From Yinghuangia elevatio (GTDB taxonomy: Bacteria > Actinomycetota > Actinomycetes > Streptomycetales > Streptomycetaceae): a stretch of 64,000 nt of DNA. This document shows, piece by piece, positions 42,394 to 50,005 of the stretch; position 1 is the stretch's first letter; each line of letters starts with the position of its first letter. Under the pieces are notes generated by a model, which saw nothing but the letters and a program-made list of their open reading frames with translations, was not told where the DNA came from and searched no databases. The stretch covers positions 27,541-91,540 of the forward strand of contig NZ_JBEZFP010000017.1 of the NCBI RefSeq assembly GCF_040649515.1, read 5' to 3'. The translations under genes were made by a program, and so were the position numbers.

Positions 42394-43554
42394 CTAGGGG
42401 GTCGGTTCCTGCATGGTCGTGCAGTGGATTCCGCCGCCGCCCTCGCCGATGCGGTCGGTGTTGAGCTGGATGACCTGGCGGCCGGGGTAGGCCCCGGCGA
42501 CGACCCGCCGGGCCGCCTCGTCCTTTGCGCCGTCCCCGAACTGGGACATCACGACGGCGCTGTTGGTGACGTGGAAGTTGACGTACGAGTCCACGAAGTC
42601 CGGGCTGGTGGACCGCACTCGGTCCGGACCGTCGATGCGGATCACCTGGAGGCGGCGACCCTTGGCGTCGGTCGCCGCGGAGAGGATCGCGAGCTGCTCG
42701 CGGGCGTCCCGCGCCCAGATGTCGGTGCGGTTCGCCGGGGGTACCTGCACCATGACGACGCCGGGGCGGACGAACCGCGACGTGGCGTCGATGTGGTCGT
42801 CGGTGATGTCCTGGCCCTTGACGCCGGGCACCCAGATCATCTTGCTCGCGCCGTACGCCGCGAGCACCGCCGCCTCGATCTGCGCCTTGCTCTTGCCGCG
42901 GTTGCGGTTGTTGTTGACCAGGCTGCTCTCGGTCGCCATGACCGTGCCGTCGCCGTCGGCCTCGATCGCGCCGCCCTCACCGGTGAAGCCGGCGCGGGTG
43001 AAGGAGAGGCCGGTGTACGCCGCGATCCGCGAGGCCACCAGGGCGTCCTTGGTGTGCGTCTGCTTGTTGCCCCAGCCGTTGAAGCCCAGGCCGACCGCGT
43101 CCCGGCCGCCCTGGCCGTCGGTCCGGAAGACGGGCGCGGTGTCGCGGGCCCACAGGTCGTCGACGGGGATGGAGCTGATCACCATGACCCCGGAGCCGCA
43201 CTTGGCCCGGGCGGCGGTGGCGCTGCTCGCGTCGGGAGCGCACATGACGACGGGCTCGTAGCGGGCGATCGTCCGGGCGATCAGGGCGACGTCGTCCTGG
43301 ATGCCGCTCAGCAGCCGGCCCCAGATGGAGCTGCGGGTCGGCCAGGCCATCCAGGTGCGGACGTGCGGGACGTCGTCGCAGGGGACGCGCAGCGTCGTCG
43401 CGGCGGCGCTCGCCGACGCGGACCAAGCCAGTTGGCCGCCCACGGCGAGGCCGGCCGCGCCGGCCACCGCCGCGCCGAGCACGCTGCGGCGCGAAGGTCC
43501 GGCGTCGGCGGGGTCGCGGGCATCCGACGGATTCGTGCGGTGCGCTCCATGCAT
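42394..43554 (-). CDS. Tat-exported agmatine/peptidylarginine deiminase-like enzyme
   Basis: A 386-residue paralogue of the downstream deiminase with a twin-arginine signal peptide: SRRSVLGAAVAGAAGLAVGG (about residues 21-40) and a likely cleavage after ASASAAA. The mature part keeps the family core: MAWPTRSSIW, IPVDDLWARDTAP, DDHIDATSRF and the catalytic Cys in GGGGIHCTTMQEP (about Cys378). An exported deiminase would act on extracellular agmatine or peptide arginine, whose products the linked ABC importer could take up. ATG 43554 has GGGAGAAG about 7 nt upstream; the gap to the next gene is 119 bp. Confidence 0.88.
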   Translation of the reverse strand: MHGAHRTNPSDARDPADAGPSRRSVLGAAVAGAAGLAVGGQLAWSASASAAATTLRVPCDDVPHVRTWMAWPTRSSIWGRLLSGIQDDVALIARTIARYEPVVMCAPDASSATAARAKCGSGVMVISSIPVDDLWARDTAPVFRTDGQGGRDAVGLGFNGWGNKQTHTKDALVASRIAAYTGLSFTRAGFTGEGGAIEADGDGTVMATESSLVNNNRNRGKSKAQIEAAVLAAYGASKMIWVPGVKGQDITDDHIDATSRFVRPGVVMVQVPPANRTDIWARDAREQLAILSAATDAKGRRLQVIRIDGPDRVRSTSPDFVDSYVNFHVTNSAVVMSQFGDGAKDEAARRVVAGAYPGRQVIQLNTDRIGEGGGGIHCTTMQEPTP

Positions 43555-43777
43555 GGCTGACTTCTCCCAATCGGGTTTCGCTCCGCCACCGCGGCGGCGC
43601 GGGTGGGACGGGGGCTGCACGCATCAGGCCGCCGGGCGTCCGGGCTCACGTCACCCGGTGCCGTCGACGGCCGGCCTGGCCTGGCCTGGTTGATTCGGCC
43701 GAACCGGTCCTCGCGGGCCGCCGGGGAGGCGGGCGCTGCGGGGGTGGGCCGGTTCGGCGGTGTCCACACTTTGGCAC

Positions 43778-43795
43778 TGACTGAAAAATCAGTCA
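43778..43795. promoter_or_regulatory. Operator TGACTGA-N4-TCAGTCA upstream of the deiminase operon
   Basis: TGACTGAAAAATCAGTCA, a palindrome with 7-bp arms and an AAAA centre, lies 224 bp before the exported-deiminase start. It has the same half-site and spacing as the operator at 44789-44806. Confidence 0.75.
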
Positions 43796-44000
43796 ATACT
43801 GCGGACGGGAATCGACGAGGAGGCGTCACGGAGGTAGGCGGAGGGTGAACCAGGCCGTGGTGTCGGCCCACGGCGACGCCACGCGGCCCGCAGTACCGCG
43901 GCGGACCGCCGTGTCGCAGCGGTCCGCGATGTCACGGCGAATCGCGCCCGGCCGGCTGCCCGGCCACGCGCTATTCGGCCGTGCGCTATCCGGACACGGG

Positions 44001-44579
44001 CTACTTGGCCAGGTGGGTGAGTTCCACGGTGATGGCCGCCAGTATCAGTTCGCGGGCCCGGTCCACGGTCAGGCCGCCGCTCAGCCAGCGGCCGCTGAGA
44101 CCTTCGAGCAACGTCGTGAGGCGCTGGGCGGCGGCCAGTGCCGCACTCGGCGCGAGCGACGGCACGACGTCGGCGATCAGGTCGGCGACCTCCTGGTCCC
44201 ACACCTTCGTGGCCTCGGCCAGGTCCGCGCGCAGCAGGTCGTCGAACATCGCGCTGGCGCGGAGTTCGCCCCAGGCGGTGCTGTTCTCGCGTACCTCGGC
44301 GGTGTCCTGGAACTCCAGCAGCAGGGTCTGCTCCAACACCCTGCGGGGGTCGGACAGATGCTCGGCCGCCACGTGGTCGCGGGTGTAGCGCTCGGCGCGG
44401 TCGTTGATGAACTCCAGTGTCGCGCGCAGGACTCCGGCGCGGTCCTTGAAGTGGTAGTAGATCAGCCCGTTCGAGACCTCGGCCTCGGCGGCCAGTTCCT
44501 CGATGCGAAGGCCCCGGACGCCCCGGCGGGCGATGAGCCGCGCGGCGGCTTCCATGATCACGGTACGACGGTCGGCCAC
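44001..44579 (-). CDS. TetR-family regulator (paralogue A of a divergent pair)
   Basis: A 192-residue repressor: VIMEAAARLIARRGVRGLRIEELAAEAEVSNGLIYYHFKDRAGVLRATLEFINDRAERYT. It is closely similar to the divergent TetR at 44843, sharing long identical stretches such as IARRGVRGLR and ELAAEA. It lies between the deiminase operon and its paralogue; identical operators stand on both sides. It probably regulates the deiminase/importer operon, responding to agmatine, polyamines or a related cation. GTG 44579 is the start, with GGTAGGG about 9 nt upstream. Confidence 0.9.
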   Translation of the reverse strand: MADRRTVIMEAAARLIARRGVRGLRIEELAAEAEVSNGLIYYHFKDRAGVLRATLEFINDRAERYTRDHVAAEHLSDPRRVLEQTLLLEFQDTAEVRENSTAWGELRASAMFDDLLRADLAEATKVWDQEVADLIADVVPSLAPSAALAAAQRLTTLLEGLSGRWLSGGLTVDRARELILAAITVELTHLAK

Positions 44580-44788
44580 GGGTGAACCCTACCTTCCGTC
44601 CCGGTTCCGGCCGGGGCGCCCCACCCGCCGCGCGGCCGCCCGGACTTGCCGAACGGGCGCCGTGGACGCCCCGGTACGGGTCCCAGGCCGGTGCGGCGGA
44701 CGTACCGGGCCCGTCCGGTGCCGCTGCTGTCGCGCCGCCGAGGCTGGGGACCCGCCCCGGCTCCCGGCTCGGGCCCCACCGGTTACTA

Positions 44789-44806
44789 TGACTGAATATT
44801 CAGTCA
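44789..44806. promoter_or_regulatory. Perfect 18-bp palindromic TetR operator
   Basis: TGACTGAATATTCAGTCA is a perfect palindrome in the gap between the two paralogous TetR genes, followed by an extra half-site GTCA (TGACTGA-N4-TCAGTCAGTCA). It stands 37 bp before GTG 44843, so self-repression of that gene is likely. Confidence 0.85.
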
Positions 44807-44842
44807 GTCAATGGGGTCGGGAGGCCCCACTTGGGGGCCAGT

Positions 44843-45508
44843 GTGTCGAGTCGTCAGGTGCAGATCCTGGAAGCCGCCGCCCGGATGATCGCCCGCCGGG
44901 GCGTCCGCGGCCTGCGCGTGGACGAACTGGCGGCCGAGGCCGGCGTCTCGATCGGCCTGGTCTACTACCACTTCGGCGACCGGGCCGGGCTGATGCAGCG
45001 CACCTGGGAGTTCATCAACGAGCGGGCCGAGCAGTACACCAAATCCGCCATCGACCCGGCCGTCGACCCGCGCGGCCATCTGGAGGAGATGCTGCTGCGC
45101 GAACTCCAGGACGAGCCGGACGTCGTGGAGAACAGCACCGCATGGGGCGAGTACCGGGCCAGCGCCGTTTTCGACCCCGAGCTCGGCCGCCAACTGCGCG
45201 AGGCCACCGCCGGGTGGGTCCGCGACGCCGACGACCTCATCCGCGCCGGCCAGAAGACCGGCGACATCGATCCGCACGTCGTCCCCGCCGACGCCGCCGA
45301 ACGCCTCACCGCCCTCGTCGAGGGCATCAGCGAACGCTGGGTCTCCGGCTCCCTGCCCCTCGCCCGCGCGCGTGCCCTCCTGCGCTCGGCCATCGCCCTC
45401 GAACTGGGCGCCGACCGGCGGACGGTTCAGGCCGGTTCGGAGGCGCGGTCGCCGGCCGCACGGGCGCGGCCCCACGACGGCGTCACACCGCAGCCGCCGC
45501 GCCGGTAG
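44843..45508 (+). CDS. TetR-family regulator (paralogue B of a divergent pair)
   Basis: A 221-residue repressor similar to the neighbour at 44001: RQVQILEAAARMIARRGVRGLRVDELAAEAGVSIGLVYYHFGDRAGLMQRTWEFINERAEQYT. Most of the helix-turn-helix and the following helix are the same, so both proteins should bind the same TGACTGA-N4-TCAGTCA site. The C-terminal tail is longer and Arg/Ala/Pro-rich. GTG 44843 is chosen after the GGGGG stretch; TTG 44831 is an alternative. The duplicated pair suggests cross-regulation or heterodimers. Confidence 0.9.
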   Translation: MSSRQVQILEAAARMIARRGVRGLRVDELAAEAGVSIGLVYYHFGDRAGLMQRTWEFINERAEQYTKSAIDPAVDPRGHLEEMLLRELQDEPDVVENSTAWGEYRASAVFDPELGRQLREATAGWVRDADDLIRAGQKTGDIDPHVVPADAAERLTALVEGISERWVSGSLPLARARALLRSAIALELGADRRTVQAGSEARSPAARARPHDGVTPQPPRR

Positions 45509-45809
45509 TTGCGCCATCGTGAGGGTTGGCATGCCCGGCCCGCCGCCGCACGTACCCTTGCACCGGGCGTTCGGCGAGCCGGCCCGCGGCGTCGACTGAT
45601 CCGGCTTCAAACGCCGGACCGGCCCCGGGACTTCACTCCTCGGAGACCAGGCATCCCGCACGCTCCGGGCACTGGGCTGATGCCCAGCGTTCGCGCGCCG
45701 GAGGTGCCAGCGTGACACTGCGGGCCGGTGCGCAGACGCTCTTCTTCCGGGCAACGGCGCCATCCGGCGTACGTCGGTACGCGGTGCTCCGCGCGATGCC
45801 GCCGCCCTG
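45509..45809. other. Spacer with no recognisable gene
   Basis: About 300 bp between convergent TetR genes. CTGGGC-TGAT-GCCCAG (near 45672-45687) is a small hairpin that may terminate transcription. No frame resembles a known protein. Confidence 0.45.
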
Positions 45810-46484
45810 TCACGCCGAGGCGATTGCGCTCGCTTCCCGGGTCTCTTCACTTACGGGCGCCGTCACTGCGGCCACGCCGACATCCACCAGGTTCGCGACG
45901 AACAGCGCGTGGGTCCGGTGGTACTCGGCCGGGTCGGCGCCGCCCATGTCGAGGGCTCGGGCGCGGGCGGCGGTCGCCCGGACGACGAAGGCGGCCACGA
46001 GCAGGATGCGGTCGGCCTGGAGGTCGGCGGGGACGTCCGGGCAGCGCCGGACGAGTTCCGCGGTGACCTCGGGGCCGCCGCCGTTGCGGGTGGCGTGGGC
46101 GACGGCGGCGGTGGTCCACGCCGGGTGCCCGGTGAGGTCGGCGTGGATCTGCGCGTACGCCCGGTCCCGCCAGTCGCCGTCGGCGAGGTCGGCCCGCGGC
46201 AGTACGAAGGCCTTCATGACCGGCCGGACGTCCGTCGGGGACGCGGCGACCGCGTCGGCGAGCATGGCCATGCGGCGCTCGCGCAGCCGCGCCACGTTCT
46301 CGCCGAGGACGGCCCGCAGTATTCCGTCGAGGTCGCCGAAGTGGTAGACGAGCGCGGCGGTGTTCCGCTGCCCGGCGGCACGGCCGATCTCGGCGCGTGA
46401 GACGCCCGCGACGCCGTGCCGGGCGAAGAGGGTGGTGGCCGCGTCGATGAGCTTGCGTCGCGTCGGGCCGGGGTCGGGCGCCAT
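45810..46484 (-). CDS. TetR-family regulator next to the amine oxidase operon
   Basis: A 224-residue repressor: TRRKLIDAATTLFARHGVAGVSRAEIGRAAGQRNTAALVYHFGDLDGILRAVLGENVARL. The C-terminal domain includes RDRAYAQIHADLTGHPAW, a pattern I do not tie to a known ligand. ATG 46484 has no clear ribosome-binding site; TACGAT about 7 nt upstream indicates a leaderless promoter. It lies 98 bp downstream of the DUF305 gene on the same strand and may control the amine oxidase genes. No operator was recognised. Confidence 0.88.
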   Translation of the reverse strand: MAPDPGPTRRKLIDAATTLFARHGVAGVSRAEIGRAAGQRNTAALVYHFGDLDGILRAVLGENVARLRERRMAMLADAVAASPTDVRPVMKAFVLPRADLADGDWRDRAYAQIHADLTGHPAWTTAAVAHATRNGGGPEVTAELVRRCPDVPADLQADRILLVAAFVVRATAARARALDMGGADPAEYHRTHALFVANLVDVGVAAVTAPVSEETREASAIASA

Positions 46485-46582
46485 GGCTCCGATCGTATCG
46501 ACGGGTGGTGGCCGGTCGCGGACGTGCGGGCTGGTCGGACGTACCGCGGACGCGCCCGTGGGCCGCCCTGCGGCCCTGGCCC

Positions 46583-47275
46583 TCAGACGTAGTCGGACAG
46601 GGTCTGCATCTGCACGATCTCGGTCTCCTGCTCGGTGATGATGTGCGCGGCGAGGTTGCGGGCGAACACGTTGCCGCCGTCGGCGGCTTCGGTTCGGGCC
46701 ATGGCGACGGCGCCGCGGTGGTGCTCGATCATCAGGTCGAGGAAGAGCTGTGACGCGGTCGCGCCGTCGGCGGCCGTCAGACCGGCCATCTGCTGGGTGG
46801 TGAGCATGCCGCCGGTGCCGCCGTGGTGGGCCGCGTGGCTTGCCGCGGCCTGTGAGTCGGCCGGTATGGGGTCCTGGCCCCACGCCGCGAGCCACGCGTT
46901 CATGTCGGTGATCTCGCGCTGCTGGTCGGCGAGGATGCGCTCGGCGAGCGTGGTGACCAGATGGTGCACGCCGGGCTTGGCGAGGACGATGCGGCTCATT
47001 TCCACGGCCTGGGCGTGGTGCGGGACCATCCCGAGCGCGAAGGTGAGGTCGGCGGCGTTGGGCGGTTTGGGGGACGAGGTCGAGGGGCCGGAGCCGGCGG
47101 GCACTGCCGTCCCGGGGCCGGGCACGCCCGGTGACGCGGCGGCGGTTGCCGCGGGTGACGCGGGTGCGGCGGCCGGGGCCGCCGAACCGGAGGTGCCGGA
47201 GAAGGCGATCGCGGTGAGTGCGATGCCCGCGCCGGTGACGAACAGGGCGCCGGTGACGGCGAGTCCGCGCAGCAC
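46583..47275 (-). CDS. Secreted or membrane-anchored DUF305 protein
   Basis: A 230-residue exported protein. An N-terminal hydrophobic segment (LAVTGALFVTGAGIALTAIAF) and an Ala/Pro/Gly-rich spacer precede the DUF305 domain, a ferritin-like helical fold with two typical motifs: FALGMVPHHAQAVEMSRIVL and FLDLMIEHHRGAVAMARTEA. The paired HH motifs suggest metal binding, and copper has been shown for some members. A His-rich loop (SHAAHHGG) lies between them. It is the third gene of the amine oxidase operon, so copper delivery to the oxidase is a reasonable inference. Confidence 0.86.
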   Translation of the reverse strand: MLRGLAVTGALFVTGAGIALTAIAFSGTSGSAAPAAAPASPAATAAASPGVPGPGTAVPAGSGPSTSSPKPPNAADLTFALGMVPHHAQAVEMSRIVLAKPGVHHLVTTLAERILADQQREITDMNAWLAAWGQDPIPADSQAAASHAAHHGGTGGMLTTQQMAGLTAADGATASQLFLDLMIEHHRGAVAMARTEAADGGNVFARNLAAHIITEQETEIVQMQTLSDYV

Positions 47276-47380
47276 GCGGGTCTCCTTCGGGTCTGGTCGA
47301 GCCGCCCGTACCGGATGGGTACGGGCTGTCGCGTGGGCCGGCCGCCCGCGGGGGACGGCCGGCCTTGGTGCCTGCTCGGA

Positions 47381-48688
47381 TCAGCCGACCTGTCCGTTGT
47401 TGTCCGTGCGGCCCTTCGGCGTGAGCGGGTTCATCGCCGTCACGTCGCGGGGCAGCAGGTCGAAGCCCTGCCAGTGGACGGGCATCGGGCTCTGGTCCTC
47501 GTCCCGCGGAATGTGGTGGAACGGGACGGTGACCCACATCAGCGGATCCGTCAGCTTCTCCCCGTTGACGTAGCCGGGGATGTCCTGCGCGCCGCACTCC
47601 GGGTCGGCGTTGAAGCTCGCGAACTTCTCGCACGCCTTGGCCTGCGTGAAGGACACCGCCGGAGACTGCGGCGCGTTCGCCGTGTACTGCTGGTTCGTGG
47701 TGTTCTGCACCAGCTCGTAGCTGCGGTTGTGGCCGTCGGCGTTCTTGCTCGACTGGCTGCTGATCCGCCACCACCGCAGGTTGGCGTTCTGGAAGGAGCC
47801 TTCCTTGGTGATGTCGGTCTTGGCCGTGCTGTAGACCTCGCCGCGCTTGCCGCGCACACCGGTGTCGACGGTGTCGTACTGCTCGACCTTCTCGCCGCCG
47901 CCGCCGCCGCCGTCGCCGTCGATGTCGAAGTCCACGCGCCAGGTGGCGTTGTGGAAGTGGTTGCCGGATATCGCGGTGGCGTCCTTGCCGATCGGCCAGC
48001 CCTTGTCGGGCGTCGTCCAGTCCTCCGGGGACAGGTCGCCGGTGGCACCGAGGCGCGCGGAGATCTGGCCGTCGTCGGCGAAGCGCCACTCGGTGACGTA
48101 CTCGTACCAGTCGACCTTGGAGATCGTGTAGACCACCAGGTCCTGCCCCTGCGCGGTGAACAGGTCACCGAGGTCGGGGCTCATCCACTCCTGCTCCTGC
48201 GAGCGGTAGGCCAGTCCGGAATCGACCTTCTGGACGCAGAGGACCTTCTTGGCGTCCTCCTTCTTGCCGATCCACTGGCCTTCGAGCTTGCCGCCGGGGC
48301 ATTCCTTCTTGGCGATGGCGTGCGAGTAGTAGCCGCCGAAGCCGTAGGAGGTGATGTCGTTCCACTGGTGCTCGCCGGAGTCGTACGGCACGTTCAGCTG
48401 CGCCAGCTGCGCCGAACGCATCACGGTGATCGGGTACTTCTCGCCCTTCGGCTTGTAGCCGACGCGCTCCAGGATCAGTCCGGCCTTGGTGTCGACGCGC
48501 CAGCACATGCGCCACTCGGTGCCGGTCTTCAGGGTCTCCTTGACCATGGCGTTGTTGCCGCAGTAGTTGAAGCGGTCCCGGTTGTCGTCGTGCGCGAGCG
48601 CGGGACCGGAGAGCACGGTCGGTACGAGCGCCAGCGCACCGAGCACGGCGACCGTCCCGGTGAGCCGGCGTCGGATTCTGCCCATCAT
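47381..48688 (-). CDS. Secreted copper amine oxidase, catalytic module only
   Basis: A 435-residue exported protein (signal peptide ending about AHA, residue 33) matching only the C-terminal catalytic domain of copper/TPQ amine oxidases, which oxidise primary amines to aldehydes, peroxide and ammonia. Visible residues: base Asp111 in DITSYGFG (compare FDTGDYGMG), cofactor-precursor Tyr195 in DWYEYVTEW (compare GNYDYIFDW; the usual Asn is Trp here), copper ligands His244/His246 in NHFHNATWRVDFDIDG, and His391/His392 in FHHIPRDEDQSPMP. Related actinobacterial proteins are, as I recall, labelled tyramine oxidase subunit B. The N-terminal domains are encoded by the next gene upstream. ATG 48688 has AGGAA 8 nt upstream. 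Confidence 0.82.
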   Translation of the reverse strand: MMGRIRRRLTGTVAVLGALALVPTVLSGPALAHDDNRDRFNYCGNNAMVKETLKTGTEWRMCWRVDTKAGLILERVGYKPKGEKYPITVMRSAQLAQLNVPYDSGEHQWNDITSYGFGGYYSHAIAKKECPGGKLEGQWIGKKEDAKKVLCVQKVDSGLAYRSQEQEWMSPDLGDLFTAQGQDLVVYTISKVDWYEYVTEWRFADDGQISARLGATGDLSPEDWTTPDKGWPIGKDATAISGNHFHNATWRVDFDIDGDGGGGGGEKVEQYDTVDTGVRGKRGEVYSTAKTDITKEGSFQNANLRWWRISSQSSKNADGHNRSYELVQNTTNQQYTANAPQSPAVSFTQAKACEKFASFNADPECGAQDIPGYVNGEKLTDPLMWVTVPFHHIPRDEDQSPMPVHWQGFDLLPRDVTAMNPLTPKGRTDNNGQVG

Positions 48689-48731
48689 CTGTTGTTTCCT
48701 CGAATCTGGTGCGGGGGGACCGGAGTTCGGC

Positions 48732-49673
48732 TCACGCGGGCGGCGTGACGGTGCGCGCGGACAAGTTGACGACGGTCCGCGTGGTGTCCAGGTACACCCC
48801 GCCGCGGACCTTGACGAAGAGGATCAGGCAGCGCTCGGCGCCGCACTTCGCCGTCGTGGTGTCGCCGGGGCCCGCGATGTACGACGAGCCGTTGGCGTCG
48901 AGTTCGTCGACGCCGGTGAAGTCCTTGCCGGTGGCTGCCTTGTACTGGGCCTTGAGGGCGACGCCCGCGGGGGAGTCGACCAGCAGCTTCAGTGCCGCGG
49001 CCGTCTCGGGGCGGGACGGCGCGGGCTGCATGTTCGGCGCCTGGGCGGATCGTTCCAGCACCCCGGCGTTCAGGTTGACGACCCGCTTGACCAGCGTGTT
49101 GTCCGCGTAGTTGTAGAAGTAGACGTCCGCGCGCCGCGGCGACTTCTCCGGGTCGGTCTCGTTCGGCAGCGGCTCGGACAGGTCGACGGTGAGCGGTTCG
49201 GGTCCGGGCGCGCCGGTGACCGTACGCGCGTTCTGCCGCAGTGCGGGATCCACCGCCAGGCGCAGTGCGGTCTCGACCTCGTCCGGGGTGAGCGGGTCGC
49301 GGCCGACGCCCTTGGCCGGCGCGGGGCCCTCGGGCACGCTTTCGGCCTGGGCCTCGCCGTCGCCGGGCGCGGGGGCGGTGGAAGGCGTCGAACCGCCGTT
49401 CGCGGCAGGCGCACCCGGGGCGGCCGCGCCGCCGCCGGAGCCCGGCGCGGCGGGTTCGGACGCGGCGGGCGACGGGCCGCGCGACGCGTTCTGGCTGCCC
49501 GAGGCGCCCAGAGGTATCGCTATCGCGATCGAGGCGACCGCCGCGGCGACGCTCAGTCCGGCGCCGAAGACGATGCGCCGGGTGCGGCCGTGGCCGGCCG
49601 TGGCCTCGTCGGCGGGGCCCGGCGGCGATTCTTCCGCCGGAACTTCCCCCGGGTCTGGGGTTCTGCTGTCCAC
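48732..49673 (-). CDS. Membrane-anchored amine oxidase N-terminal module
   Basis: A 313-residue protein: a cytoplasmic Pro/Glu-rich start, one transmembrane helix (RIVFGAGLSVAAAVASIAIAIPLGA, about residues 32-56), an Ala/Gly/Pro linker, then domains resembling the small N2/N3 domains of copper amine oxidases (GRDPLTPDEVETALRLAVDP and RADVYFYNYADNTLVKRVVNLNAGVLE). It ends with a repeat of the strand VYLDTTRTVVNLSARTVTPP. Combined with the downstream catalytic gene (43 bp away) it would reconstruct a full oxidase, held at the membrane. GTG 49673 follows GGAGGA directly. The N2/N3 match is by pattern only. Confidence 0.65.
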   Translation of the reverse strand: MDSRTPDPGEVPAEESPPGPADEATAGHGRTRRIVFGAGLSVAAAVASIAIAIPLGASGSQNASRGPSPAASEPAAPGSGGGAAAPGAPAANGGSTPSTAPAPGDGEAQAESVPEGPAPAKGVGRDPLTPDEVETALRLAVDPALRQNARTVTGAPGPEPLTVDLSEPLPNETDPEKSPRRADVYFYNYADNTLVKRVVNLNAGVLERSAQAPNMQPAPSRPETAAALKLLVDSPAGVALKAQYKAATGKDFTGVDELDANGSSYIAGPGDTTTAKCGAERCLILFVKVRGGVYLDTTRTVVNLSARTVTPPA

Positions 49674-49754
49674 ACATCCTCCAATGCGGCAGGCCGGCCG
49701 ACCGGAAGGGCCGACTCCGCTCAGGAGGATCGAGGCACCAGGTAACGCTGGACG

Positions 49755-49895
49755 GCGCCATTTATTTCTGTTCAGTTAAATGAAATGAGAGGGTTATATG
49801 TCCAGGTAAAACCGCCTCTCATGGTATCCAACGGGATATTTTTGGAGTGTTGTTCCGGGCTCCGGGAACAATTTTTGAAAAGCTTTTGAAAGTCG
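49755..49895. other. AT-rich island upstream of the amine oxidase operon
   Basis: About 140 bp of clearly AT-richer sequence (ATTTATTTCTGTTCAGTTAA, GGGTTATATGTCC, AACAATTTTTGAAAAGC) in otherwise very GC-rich DNA. It lies 80-220 bp upstream of the operon start and probably includes its promoter. No gene is recognised. Confidence 0.6.
49850..49876 (+). terminator. Candidate rho-independent terminator, plus strand
   Basis: TTGTTCC (49850-49856) and GGAACAA (49865-49871) form a 7-bp stem followed by TTTTT. It reads on the plus strand, where no gene ends nearby, so it may stop antisense transcription or be a remnant. Confidence 0.4.
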
Positions 49896-50005
49896 AGTGC
49901 CCGGCGGCGCGCGGGCAGCGGGACCACCCGCGGCCCCGGGCACCGGCCGGCCCCAACTCGGCCCGACCCGCCCCGGCCCGGGCGGCGCGCCGGGCGCCAC
50001 CGGGG

